DNA of 64,000 nucleotides, taken from Onthophagus taurus (Eukaryota; Arthropoda; Insecta; Coleoptera; Scarabaeidae). Positions 27,367 through 39,993 of this stretch are shown here, piece by piece. The stretch spans positions 1,922,001 through 1,986,000 of the forward strand of contig NC_091969.1 in assembly GCF_036711975.1 (NCBI RefSeq), read 5' to 3'. The translations under genes and the position numbers were made by a program. How positions within the stretch are numbered: position 1 is the first letter of the stretch; each line of letters opens with the position of its first letter. A model generated the notes under the pieces. The model was given only the letters and a program-made list of their open reading frames with translations. It was not told where the DNA came from and did not search any database.

Positions 27367-30300
27367 TTACCACTGATGATTATTTCTTCTTCCTCTCCAT
27401 CCACCTCTCCAACGTGGTTTCTTATAACCTCCACTCCTTCTTTCAGGAAACTCTGAAAAAATCACCCAAAAAAGAAAACATATTAGTTAAGCAACTGGAG
27501 TTTTAAGAAAACTTAATACTTACAAGAAAGTAATAACATTAATTAACGTTAATACTAAATTAATTCTAACTTACCTGTAACTTCTTAATAAATAAATTAA
27601 TCTTCTTATTTCATAATCGGATGTGGATAATGGTGCGGAGATGATGTGGCATGATCAGGATTTAACACATTAATAAACACATTTACAATACGACATAAAC
27701 TACATGCACAAAAAAAAATGCAAAAAAATTAAGTTAAAAATAATTAAACCGTAACAATTATTAAGCTAACATAGAAAAGGATAATTTATTAAAATGTTTT
27801 TTGTTAAAGGAACTGTACGAACATCGTAGATAAATAATTTTAAAAGAAATGCGATCAAAATGAGAAAATTCTAAAAGAAGTGTTTGGAAAAAAGAATATT
27901 GTTCGGATAAGATGAGGTAATAAAAAAGATTTACTTTAAAAATTATTCTTAAATATCAAGACCCCTAAACAAAATTGAACGTGCGAAAACGTTAGGTTGA
28001 TCGTTACGTTCCATCATCAACGTGGCTATTTTTATGCCAATCTCCCTACTAATTTGATACCCATCCACGAAGTAATTGATCCCATTTGGAAAAAATCCCC
28101 TAAAATTATTTAAACAATAAAAAATTATCAATATATTTAATAGGAAACTCACCTGATTTGATCGTATGTAACTCCTTGTGTACTTAACCAATTAATTTTG
28201 GCAGGTGTGTTATATTGACCGTCATTAGTAGACATTAATTGGGCTAAAGCTTGAAATTCCGAAGTTCCTAGAACGTTGTATAGAAGAAAAGTCTTTTGAT
28301 TTTCCTAGGTTACAAAAAAAAAAAAAATTAATTAATAAATGAAATCAAATTTAATTATATATACCAAGAAGCTCCTAAAAACCTTCCGCTCAGTTTGCGG
28401 GGCGAAATTCCAAATTCCTTGCGATAAACTAATCATGATATTGCTCAATTCCAATGGACGGATAACATAAAATATCGACGACGGACCAAAACGATATACT
28501 GGTCCTATAGTCGCTGTCATATCAATCAACACATTCGTTGGAATACCAAAACGGCGATGATCACTGAAAACACCATCTTGAGATGTGCTTGGAACGTTTG
28601 CTCCATTCCCGCTGGTATGACTCAATTCAGGCTGTTTTGAATGTGGTCCGCAACCTTGTCGTTTAGAAGAACCAGTTTTCAAACAAGGTTGGTATTGTTT
28701 CGAACTACCACTTTGATGATCATGATTATCATCAGCATCATTTGGAATTCCATTAAAATTTCTTTTAAGAACCTGCTGATTCCTTTCAACATTATCACCG
28801 AAATTAGGTTCCATATTTGGATCGAAGTCGTTCGATGATTCGCCGTTTGTGTTAAAATGCAAATATCCATTGCTTCCTGGTGGGAGTCGTGGCCTTTTTC
28901 CAAATTCAAACGGTTGAACAAGATTAAAATAAGACTCTTCGATTACAAGAACATAATTAAAAAGTCCGAGAAGATCCGTTTCGAATTTTGTAGTTTTAGC
29001 AGATGGTTGCGTGACGTGACGTTGAATCATGTCGTTTAAAGCAAGTCGAAATTTCCACACTACATCGCCACCCAAGTTCACATTTAAAGAATCATCGATT
29101 TCCATTATTGACGATTCCGGATCAAATCGCAAAGTTGAACCAGCGGTTAAAACAATCTAATTTTTAAATAGAAAAAGTTGTTTTAGTTCTATTTGGGTGT
29201 CTAATACCAATAATTAGCTTACAGTTAATGGAGTAACAGCAGTAACTCCTTTTAAATTGCACAAATTCCCAAGTTTTGACATTTCATCAAAAACAAACCA
29301 TAATCCTGATGAGTATTCCATGGTTCCTCGAAGACACGAAGTCGAATGCATTAAAACCCTCTTTTCATTTCTATCAAATAATAATTTATTAAATTATTTA
29401 ATTTATTATTTAATAGGCTCACTTTCATATGAAATGTACCACCCACTAAAATTTGAACTACAACTTTGAAACTTCGGTAAAATAATGCCTTATTATCAAC
29501 TAAAAAACGATGAAAGTTTCCGCCGAAAAAACTCAACTTTCAATATTTTCTTCCTAGTACTGTAAGTTAATTTGATTGTCAAACTGCCAAGTAGACGCCT
29601 TGCAATGCTCCCAATGCGACGTCGGTCGTCGATTTTGGTATCAAAGAGGTGGGTCTCTTACTCCGAAATTGGGAGAAGGATGAATCGGGACCACACTACA
29701 GTTGCTCAGATATGGGTTTTATGATCAGAAGAAGGTATTCAGAGGCGCCGTCTTGCTGGAAGACCCGCCCGAAGAAACAACGAACGTGAAGACCGACTCC
29801 TTAGGCGGATGGCTACCAGGGATCGATTTTAAACAACAAGGTCAATTGCTGTGGATTGGACGAGAGCTTTGAAGGGACACTTGTCGATTTCAACTGTTTA
29901 CAGAAGAATTTCTTCCTTTGGGCTTCATTCATACCGTCCTTACCATCGGCTTCCATTAACACCTCCCTATAAAGCAGCCAGACTTGCATGGTGTCAAAAA
30001 CGGCAAGGGTGGGTTCATCAATTGGAATGACATCATCTTCAGTGATGAATCAAGGTTTTGTTTATGGATGAATGATAGTAGTAGAAGGATGCGACATCGA
30101 GGGGAAAAACGGCATTTGGAGTTCGTTCAAAGACGCCACACAGCCTTAACACCTGGGGTTATAGTTTGGGGGCTGATATGTGCTGGACGTGGGTGTTTGC
30201 CCACTACACCGTATATATACTATGAGCGTAACCGTATCGACACATGCAAAAAAATATTCTTTGTATGAATTATCATGAGACAATGTCCACTGGACCGTTC

Positions 30301-33300
30301 CGGCACCGACTAACGCCGTACCGTGCCATGCCCGACCCGACAGCAATTCCCAGGGAGGAATATTTTGCAGGTGCCGAAACGTTCGGTGCACGGCACGCAC
30401 CGATGTGCATAGGCTGCCCAACCGCGTGGTTACGCAAACATCTGTTTTACTATTCCTTTCGCGCTAGAACACTGCAGCAGGTTCAGCAGGTTGTTAAATA
30501 TGGTGGACGAAAAACTAATGAAATGTGTTCGTAAATACGAATTTTTATATAACTTTCAACATCCAAAATTGATATGGATACTCAAAGGAAAGAGAGAGCC
30601 TGGAAGGAAATTTGAAATGATGACATTCGAAAGTACTGAAAAATTTTCTTCATCATCAATTAAGTGTCTAAATAATGTCCAGTATTCTCCCTCAGCTTTT
30701 CGTTCTTTTAGAGCATCGTGAATCCAATACCGTCGTCGCTGTTTTTGCGTTACTTTAGCAAGACTGAGGACGCCATATATGGCAAGTGAGACTACTGATT
30801 TACTTTATACTGTGACTAAACGAGATCCGAACGGGGCATCTACAGTTTGCATACACGGGCATAATACGCGTGGCATACGGGCATATATATGACGCGTTCC
30901 TGTTATGGTCCTAGTATGGAACGGTGTAGTGGGCAAAGACCTTTACATGTCGTTACATCGACAACGTTCTGGAACCGGTGTTAGTACCTTTCATGAAGAC
31001 GTTGCAGAATGCCACACAACAGGATAATGCAAGACCCCATACTGCTGTAGTTAAAAAGAAGGTTCCTGGAACAGGTTGGATTACAGATTTTGCCCTGGCC
31101 TGTAAGGTCATCGGAATTGTCGCCAATTGAACATGTCTGGGATATGATGGGTTGGCGACTAAGACAAGTACCCAGGCCTCCTGAGAATCTGGATGACCTT
31201 CGACACAATCTAGAGTTTGCATGGAACGAGATACCCCAGGAGAACATCGACCACTTAAGAGCGGAAATTCTTTTTATGGAAATCTTTTTTCCATAAAAAG
31301 TTGCCTGAACATCTTAAGAATGTGATAGGAAAATTTTAAGGCGAAATTCTAAGTACTTCCGTTAAAATAGCGTTTTTCCCTACTACTATACATATGAACC
31401 ACGGGACTCACGCGTGATTAAAGTAACTCACGCATGATCACGTGATCAAAAAAATCGATTATTTTTATAGCAATATCTTGTTTAACCTCTTGATTCTATG
31501 AAGTTTTAATTTCAAATGATTTAAATTGTAAAAGTTATAAACCTTTAACAAGTACGTTATAGATAACAATCTACAAGTCTTCCCGGTTTTTATAACTCCG
31601 TCTCTTTACTTCTGTGGGAATAAAACGGGATTATCACTAAGAGCCACATTAAGGAACACACCTTTATTGCAAATTGTAGAGAAATAATAGGTTTAAAATA
31701 ATTTTAGTTTCAACGAATTTAAATTCGATCGAAAAAATACGAAAAAAAGGAAAAGTTATAAATGGACGGATAACGACTTGGAGCGTAATAATATAATTTT
31801 TAATGGCCAAGTAGATGAAAATGATAACGATATAAGTGCTTTGGAGTTATTTTCACTTTTCTTTGATGATGAAATACTGGATCTAATAGTAATCGAAAGT
31901 AATGGTTATGCAAATCAGAAGAATCACCACCTAAGAATAGAGAAAACAGAAATAAAAGCATTTATACGTGTACTATTACTCAGTGGATACATGCAAGTAC
32001 CAAGAAGGAGAATGTACTGGGAGTATGAAAGAGACAAAATGTCAAAATGTGTTGGTGTCTAAAGCAATAAGTCGAAATAATTTTGAATATATTATGTCCC
32101 ATTTTCATCTTGCAGATACTACTAAAATAGAAGCAAGAGACAAATTCGCAAAGGTGAGGCCTTTATTCCAACATCTGAATAAAAATTTTTTAGAAAATAG
32201 TATATGCATTGCATTGATGAAGCCATGGTACCATACTTTGAAGTTGAGAGACACAGGCACCATTCGTGAAAACAGTATACCAGCTAATCCTCTGATGGAT
32301 TCTAAAAAAATTAAGAAAGAGCCAAGGGGATGCTACGATTATAAAAATGTTGATGTCCAAAATATAATTGTTGTAAAATGGCATGACAATAGTATTGTCA
32401 CTTTATGTTTAAATTCAGCAGGGGTGAATCCAATTCATTCTGCAAAAAGATTTTCTCGAAAAGAAAAGAAAATTATTCGGGTAACATTTAGTCAATTTAT
32501 ACAACGCCAATATGGGAGGTGTCGACAGATATGATCAAAATTTGAGCCTTTATCGTATATACCGTATTTTCTCGAATCTTATCCGCACTCGAATCTAATC
32601 CGCACCCCGATTTTAAAAATGCATAGTGGTAAAAAAATTTAGTTTGCGAATGTAATCCGCATCTTTCTTTGAGCAATTCGACAACACCAAAACGATGCGA
32701 TGCTTGTTGTTAACCATAAATATAATTTTTTCCGTTGACTGACGCTGATGCACCTAAAGAAACCTTGCTTACGACGAGTTTTTATTAGACTAGACTTTAA
32801 ATTTACCAAGCCAGAAAAAATTGGAAAATAAATATAATTTTAAAAATAAATAGTAATGCCTAGCACGAATTCCGTTCATATACTGCCCTAGTAGTAGCTC
32901 GAACGTGGTGTGTGCTTAATTAATAATTATACATATAATAGGGTAATTATAAAAAAATGTAGCAAAAATCTAAAAGGTTCTTCTATACAGCAAAGTTTAA
33001 AGAGATGTTATTAAGTTAGCGTTAAGGAAATCGAAAAGCTGGTACAATTTTTGCTGATAACGAGAGTAACGTTGCAGCTGTTGCGGAAAGACCAGGTAGC
33101 TATTGGAGACTGTGAGGCATCGTGCAAAAAATTTACCGGGCCAAAGAAGAGACGATTTCATGAAATTGACGAGGCAGTTTTCTAGTTCTCTCAAGAAAAA
33201 CGAAAAGAGGGACTAAAGAATTTTTAATACTAGCTCCCAAAAGCGCCTAATGATTTTCAAGAAAATTTCAATTTGTCTCAAACTGTAAATGTCAACAAAA

Positions 33301-36300
33301 TGGTAGTATATCTGGATATGCCACCCAACTACACACTGGAAAGAAGAGGTGTGTGGGAAATTTCTTTATAAACGAATGGTTGCGAAAAATTGCGCATCAC
33401 ATTGATGCTAGCAGTAACAAGTGATAGGGAAAAATTGCTGACATTACTACTATTGCGAAAAAAACCATTCTGAAATCTGAAAGACTTCCCGAATGAGGTC
33501 CTAGTTAGGGCACAACAAAAAGGATGGATAATTGAAAAGCTGATGATGGAATGATTAAGACAAGTATGGAGTCGTAGACCAGGAAGATTATTAAATAAGG
33601 ATATTAATTAATCATAGATGATTGCCCTTGGTTTAGACTTCTTGTCACAATAATAATACCTGGTGGAATAACATCCATACTACAACCTGTGTATGTATAT
33701 GTATATTAACAAACTCGAGAATTAACAAAACCGGGAGCAATTAAAGGAGCTTCTGAACTTGTTCAGTGAGTGTAGGCGACATGGAAAACGATCCCTGAAA
33801 ACAATATTATAACATCATTTAAGAAGTTTTGTATAATCCGAAGATGACGTAATATGGGAAGAAAATGATACATAAAAATGTAAATATCGTTCTAAAACCC
33901 TTAATAAAGTGTTATTGTTATAATGTGATTTTATTTTACTATTTTCCAAATTGCAACTATACGACTGCGAATCTAATCCGCACCCGATTGTAATCCGCAT
34001 TTGATTTTAGAGCACATAAAATTTGTAAAAAAGGTGCGGATTACATTCGAGAAAATACGGTATGTCAGAGAGAAAAAACAGTATTTTCCTCTTATAGCGC
34101 ATTGTATTGACATGTCAGTCCACAACGCCTGGCAACTACATAGGAGAAGTGATGGAACACTTGATCAGCTAAAATTTAGAAGAAGAATTGCCACCACACT
34201 GCTATTGCAGAATAAAAAACAAACGACTTCAAGAGGACATATGTCACATAATGAAGATGTATATTCGTTTTGATCACAGGGACCACTACGTCATACCTCA
34301 AGATAAGCAGAACTATACTATATATAATACGGCTTGAATTTTGTATTTTTCAAAATACATTTTTAATTTGTTTTACAAAATTTGTTTATTTATAGCTTAA
34401 ACACTAACCTCTCAGAACATCTACTCATAAACAACCACCAAATTTGTATGGGCATATCTGGGTTAAGAGGTTTTACTGTATATCAATATTTTCTTAAAAA
34501 GTTTTAACATTATATTAAAACACCTGTATTTTTTAAATGCTTATTTTTTTTTTAACTTTTTTTTGGTTCACATAGAAGATGTTGGGAACAATTTAAAAGC
34601 ATTCGCAAGTAATTCTAACCACTCTAGCGAATACTAGAATGTTTGAAACGGAACCGCTCACTCCGTAAGTTCCCCTATCTGATCACTATTTGCCGTTCGC
34701 CTATAAAAGTTTTAGAATATGTGAATACATATTTTTATAAAACAAAGCATCACTAAATAGTAGTGGGTATCAAACTTATTTTATCGCGTCTAAATGTACT
34801 TCCCCCCTTAATTGAGAGCATGGGTAGAGTTAATGCATGCATAGCCATGCGTGGAGATGCAACCTACTACTAGCTTTTTCTTGAAAAATGTTAATTTTTG
34901 TTTTTTTCAACTAAACTTTCATCGTTTCTTAGTTGATAAAAAAGCATTATTTTACCGAAATTTCAAAATTGTAGCCTAATTCTTAATGGGTGATGTATTT
35001 CATGTGAAAGTGAGTGTATATACCTTGAAACCACTTTATTGTGATGCGAAAACACAACATTCGGATATAACCCCGCACATAGCGCTGCTTTAACAATTGG
35101 CCAACTTCTATTAAATTGTACTAAATTCCTAATGCCACTGGAAACCGGCACCAAACCAGACTGCCTTAACAAGCTAACCAAATGGCATCTCGTCGCCGAA
35201 ATCATATCCATACAACTCGGACTAACGTAATATTCGCGATAAAACTTCCTTTCCGTCTTAGTTAATTTCGCTTCCTGCCATTTTTGGTACACCATTAACA
35301 GGGCCATATGATCGCTGAACGTCCCGCAAGTTAACGATTTCTTTCGTTTCAGAGCTTCGACTTTTTCGGAACCTTTCGTTGGTAAAACGAAAGGATCTTT
35401 ATGGGTCAAAGTAGCAACGACGGTTAAAACGGGATCGAGACATTTAAAAATTACCGAATAGATTAGCATTTTACCCAAATGGGGTTCGATACAGAGACGA
35501 AGTAAATGAGAACCAAGAACGGTTAGGCTTTCGTTAGAATCGAGAGCTCCAAGCGAAACTAAATCGTTTATCGCATTCACTATAACGTGAGTGTTTGGGG
35601 CTTCGAGGGCTTTTGAAAGAAAATCGGCTATTTTCATCCCGTGTGGGGCGAGTTGTTTGGTTTGGAGGCAAAGTTCCTTAAAATGTCAAAAAAATTAGAT
35701 TAAGGAAAATCGGTTTGATTAAAAATTATAAAAAAAGGCTTACATGTAAAGGTACCGTGAGTATTTCCGGTATGGTATTTATTAAAAGCGACTCATAACG
35801 CGTCCTAGAAAATATATGATAACATTTTCCTGGAGCGCATCTCCCAGCTCTCCCGGCTCTTTGTTTTAAAGAAGCAATACTAATCCATGTAGTTTCCAAA
35901 GTAGATGTTCCATTCAACTTAAACCCCAAAAGAAAATAAATCAAGAAAAACTTATTTAATCAAAATTTTTCTCACCGAATCGTACGATTTCTGTTTAACC
36001 TTCCCAGTATCAATAACATGGGCAATATCATCAATGGTAATACTCGTTTCAGCAACATTCGTTGATAAAATCACTTTGCGTTGTTGCGATCGCTTGAAAA
36101 CGTCGTGTTGCGCATTAACCATCATGCTTCCGTGTAATACGCAAATTTTGAGAAACTTTCCAACAGGAGATGCAGATAAAGCTTCAAGTTGAAGCATGAT
36201 ATCTTCGTAACCCGGAAGGAATACGAGAACCCCCATATTGTTTTTAATCTCAGTTTGATGGATATGTGTGATGATCGCAACGATTAAATCGTGGTCGATT

Positions 36301-37924
36301 ATGTCTTCAAGAATCGTTTGATTGTACAGACTTAAAACGTCATTGTGAACTTGTCTCTTCATGTATTCGAAATATCGAATCAGGGTTACTACGCCGTTAT
36401 GGCAGTTTTGTTCAGCCATATCGATTGCTGTGCAATTTTGTTGTGATTTTAATGATACATCAGCACCTAAACAATTTTTTTTTTAATATTCTTGTATATA
36501 TAATTAATAATCAGTCTTTCTCACGGAAGTGAGAGTATAAATAAATGATATAAAAATAATTTTTTACCTAAATTTAGTAATTTTTCAACAAATTCAATAT
36601 GACCATTAGCCGCAGCTGCCATCAAAAGCGTGTATCCTGCACCACTGTGCTGATGATTAACAGAAACTTCTTCGGATAAAATAAGATGTAAGACTTGAAT
36701 GAAATTTTCTTCGTTAGGAATTGAAATGTAATGCAATAAAGCTTCATCCATTTCTCTTAATACATCTTGATCGACTACTACAACTTCATTAATTTTATTA
36801 CTTTCGGCTATTTCATTGTTTTGTTTGCTATTTTTTTTCTGAATCAATTTCATCTGTTCAGACTCATAATTTAATTCAAGTAATATATTTTCGAGGAAGT
36901 AATGTTGTATGGGATATGTTCTTCCTTTGACTTCAACTTTAGCGACGTTCCCAAAGTAATTCTCGAATAATTCCACGTCCAACGTAGCCGACATTAATAT
37001 TAAACGCAAATTCGGGAATTGTTTTATACATTCTCGAAGACTGATCAAAACGAAATCGGTAAATTTATCTCTTTCGTGGATTTCGTCGATTATTATGTAA
37101 GATACATTCTTCAAAACGGCGAATCCGCTCATTAATGTACGCAATAAAACGCCGGTTGTACAATAAATTAGTGAAGTTGTGGGTCCTAAGCAACAATCTA
37201 ATTTTATTTGGTAACCACAAGTTTCGCCAACTCGTTCCCCTCTTTCAATTGAAACCCTTTCAGCTACAGCAACGGTGGAAATTCTCCTTGGTTGCGTGCA
37301 AATAATTCTACAAGGTTTATTAAGTGAATTTGAGTATTCCAAGAGGTATTGAGGAATCTGGGTGGTTTTTCCCGAACCGGTTTCTCCGGAAATAATCGTA
37401 ACGCAATTCCTTTCAATCGTTTCCAAAATAAAATTTCTCATTTCAAAAACGGGAAGATTACTTCTAAAATCAGCAAATTCATACGAACTCGGGCCATTGA
37501 CAAAAGGGGGATCCCCAAAGCATAAATTACCCTCGCTTCCATTCGTAATAACAACCTGATGAAGGTCGTTAAACGTAGCAGTGGGCCCGTTACAGTTATT
37601 CATCACGAAATGCTTCAATTTACTCTTAGCGTCGTTACCAGTTTTAAATTCAAATGTACCTTGATTTGAAGTTACGTTTTTAAACATTGTTAAGGTTCGA
37701 TTCGGCTCTTTTCCTTTCGATTTTGATTTCAAACCCAAACGGCGGCACTTTTCGTGGATGTATTTCCGCTCAACGTTATTCAAATTCGGTTTGAATGTAA
37801 ACTCGGTGACTCCGGGATCTGCACAGAAATCTCTGAAAATTATGTCGATTCCAATGCGAAAATCCTCGGTGTGCTCGTTCTGCAAGGACTGTCTGTTTAT
37901 TTTATAGCCACGCACAAAATAAAT
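27367..37924 (-). CDS. YTHDC2: YTHDC2-like m6A-reader 3'-5' RNA helicase (nine exons placed)
   Basis: Exons in transcript order are 37924-36568, 36476-35976, 35917-35744, 35676-35024, 29370-29223, 29156-28365, 28304-28153, 28099-28008 and 27452-27367. All junctions are GT-AG and keep frame. Domains in order: R3H (RKYIH, SKSKGKEPNRTL), DEAH helicase with motif I GETGSGKTTQ, motif II DEIH, SAT in LMSATLD, two ankyrin repeats inserted in the helicase core, motif VI QRAGRAGR, HA2 with ALCAGLYPNVV, OB-fold (NEKRVLMHS...VTAVTPLT), a low-complexity linker, then a YTH domain with cage tryptophans in SQGIWNFAP and KINWLS, and an RG-rich tail ending NNHQW. In mammals YTHDC2 controls meiotic RNA programmes, and Drosophila Bgcn is a degenerate relative. 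The first coding exon was not found, as no ATG precedes the R3H region. Introns are about 50-100 nt except one of 5.65 kb filled by transposons. Confidence 0.92.
29416..29519 (+). repeat. Left arm of a 5.6-kb inverted-repeat pair inside the YTHDC2 intron
   Basis: About 104 bp (ggctcactttcatatg to gatgaaagttt) recur inverted at 34913-35014. The arms lie 45 and 9 bases from the flanking exons, so the intron without them would be about 54 nt, like its neighbours. The arms thus mark the ends of an inserted block. Confidence 0.85.
29640..31296 (+). pseudogene. Tc1-like transposase relic, split by a 0.74-kb insert
   Basis: Degenerate frames give SLGFIHTVL-type N-terminal residues, then WNDIIFSDESRFCLW with the DDE Asp, RHTALTPGVIVWG, and after the insert YIDNVLEPVLVPFMKTLQNA, QDNARPHTA and SELSPIEHVWDMMGWRLRQV, the Tc1 catalytic core and C-terminus. 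Multiple stops and frameshifts make it inactive. The insert at 30196-30937 separates the VWG block from the YIDNVLEP block. Confidence 0.88.
30196..30937. mobile_element. Harbinger-derived insert in the Tc1 relic
   Basis: A 17-bp perfect inverted repeat, tttgcccactacaccgt, bounds the insert. Inside, the plus strand carries a MADF-domain start (MVDEKLMKCVRKYEFLYNF, 30500-30560) and the minus strand a Harbinger transposase start (RRRYWIHDALKERKAEGEYW, about 30740-30660). They converge with everything between deleted, so this is an internally deleted PIF/Harbinger copy. Near 30785-30820 it also holds a sequence resembling the TIR of the 58.1-kb MITE. Confidence 0.65.
31297..31769. other. Intronic AT-rich sequence
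   Basis: No gene seen. Contains tcacgcgtgatta/tcacgcatgatcacgtgatca short palindromic words (31407-31450). Confidence 0.4.
31770..34273 (+). pseudogene. piggyBac-like transposase relic, split by a pogo element
   Basis: Pieces match a piggyBac transposase in order: FDDEILDLIVIESNGYANQ, IKAFIRVLLLSGYMQVPRRR, SRNNFEYIMSHFHLADTT, YDYKNVDVQNIIVVKWHDNS and a GGVDRYDQNLSLYRI block ending at 32559. The frame then continues after the pogo insert with VREKKQYFPLIAHCIDMSVH and LDQLKFRRRIATTLL (34061-34205). Several frameshifts and a deleted middle show decay before or after the insertion. It belongs to a different subfamily from the 53-kb piggyBac. Confidence 0.88.
32562..34060. mobile_element. pogo/Jerky-like DNA transposon, 1499 bp, in piggyBac relic
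   Basis: TIRs begin ccgtattttctcgaat at both ends, and a TA duplication flanks them (32560-32561, 34061-34062). The plus strand carries decayed transposase words such as YTLERRGVWEIS, KLRITLMLAV, KGWIIEKLMMEWLRQVWSRR and PGRLLN, typical of the pogo/Jerky DDE domain. Many stops; inactive. Confidence 0.88.
34274..34912. other. Intronic sequence, no gene seen
   Basis: AT-rich filler between the piggyBac relic and the right inverted-repeat arm. Confidence 0.4.
34913..35014 (-). repeat. Right arm of the intronic inverted-repeat pair
   Basis: Inverted partner of 29416-29519, sharing aaactttcatcgtttyttag and gtgaaagtgag. It ends 9 bases from the exon at 35024. Confidence 0.85.
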
Positions 37925-39984
37925 CTAATAAACTTAAAAGTAAAGTTATTTTTACTTAACTTGTAGAGATTACAACATATATTTTCGGATGAAATACCCT
38001 AGTTTCTTAAGTTTTCGATGCATAGCACTACCTAGATAGACTGTATCAATAGACTGTCTGTCAAGTGATACAAAAACCTACAACGACTGAAATGTCTTTA
38101 TTTACCGTCTGTCTACTGGCGTGGATCTAAATGTTAGCGGTTTTCTTTCAATGGACCCTTCAATCCGTAATTTACAACTCGACATTTAGCGAATTCGCAC
38201 TAGTTTAAATGTTAATTAACATAACTGAACATCCAATTTCTATACAAAATTCTGAAGTAAATCCAATCTAACCTAATCCAGACCTAATCCAACCCGGAAT
38301 TTACACCTACCACCTGCATCAAACCCAACCGGTACCCAACCCGACAATTCGGAAATTCACACCAGTTTAAATGTTAATTAAACTAACTCAAAATCTGATT
38401 TCGAATATAGTAAGTAAAAATTAAATCATTGTCTCAAATTTAATGAAAGAATTAACAACTTGTTAATATTAATTTAATAATATTTATAACGCATATTTTC
38501 GGATATAATACAACGACTAAAAGTCTTTATTTACCATACACCTGTTCGTGTGGACGGTTTTTTTTTGTCAACAAAACCAACCTAACCTGAAATTTATAAC
38601 CCAAGGTTATTTCACCCGAAAATATATTAATTTTTTCAAAATTTATGTGTAACGGTGTTGCTTTGAAAATATATGGTTAGCATGGTTGATGAAGTCACAA
38701 AACGTGACGTCACATCAAAACTTTAAAGTGATTTTTTTACTTTTCCGCACTTTTTCTTTGTTTTGCCTTCAATTAAAAAGAATCGATTTTTATGCGACCG
38801 AGCGATTCTTGAAAAATGCCCATATTTTTATTCAAAGATAAATACGTCTAATTGATACGAATGTTAACACAGAATGAATTGTATATAAAATAAATACATA
38901 TTTGTTATCTTGGAAACAAATAAAAATATATAATTTTCATAAGCAATAGACCCTAATGATTGAATTGAATAGATTGAACTCGTTCATCAATGCCGGCAAT
39001 ATTGACAGTAACGTCACAATGAACAACTGAATTAAAAAATACTAAAATGAAGTATATAAAACCCAAAACTACTCACAAATTTTCGATATAAGAAGAGAAT
39101 TTTTAATAAGTTGTAAACATCTCCGCGGGGTAAACTTAACCTAAACTTAACACAAACACTAAACATCGGTGAGGTGACTGAATTGGAAGGCCAAGCGTCT
39201 GCGGTTTATATAGGGGTAGGATTGACGATGTAATACAGGGGCGTGGCTTAGAAATTAACATTGTTCTTGGTATGCTAAAACGTACACTTTTATAGCAGCG
39301 AAAATACTAGAATAAATTGTTGAAAAACTTGAATAATGTTCGATTAAGTGTAAAATTAGGTTCTATCATTATTTTACATTGAAAGTTGTTAATTACAACT
39401 TTGATACGAGATTTTGTATTGAAGTATCGATACGGGTCGTGTTAACAGTTTCTACATCCGCCCAAGGTTCGTAAAGCGCATTGTACAATACGCTTTACGG
39501 ACCTTGCATCCGCCATGCTGTCGCCAGACAAACCGGAAACCCGCCCTCAGAAACTTCGAGTTGTTCTCATAAAAGGAAATAAAACCTACCCATATTTTCT
39601 ATAAACTGCAAGAAATTATCAAAGTATTAATTCTGCCTCTTAATGTAAAGAACTACACTTATTATCTTTCTATAAAATATTACTATGAAATTTTAATAGT
39701 TATATTTAATTTTAATATCTGCGATGAATAAATGTGTTTATTCAAAATTGTAATAAATTGTTGACATTGATTTGTTGACATTTGTTGCATTGTTTATTCT
39801 TACTTTTACTTTCGTTTTAAACTAGGAGGATTGAATACAAAACTTAGATTTAGAATAAGAAATATCATTAAAAAATATCACTGGATATTTTTGGCGGTAA
39901 ATTTAAATTCACGTTATTATTACATAAAACGAAATGTTCTACTTATTATTAACATTTATTTAGCATTTCGTCTATTTTAAACAT
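37925..39984. other. Intergenic region upstream of the YTHDC2-like gene
   Basis: No gene recognised. Short near-repeats occur (ccgtctg/ctgtctg tracts at 38040-38110; aattaaatgttaatt words at 38200 and 38365). A GTGACGTCAC CRE-like word lies near 38702-38713 and a TTTATATAGGGG box near 39208. The missing first exon of the YTHDC2-like gene may lie here. Confidence 0.35.
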
Positions 39985-39993
39985 ACAAGTTAG

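Noticed and set aside
37913-37915. Initiation of the YTHDC2-like protein here
   Set aside because: The codon is GTG, not ATG, and an acceptor (tattag, 37925) lies just upstream; the first coding exon is probably elsewhere.
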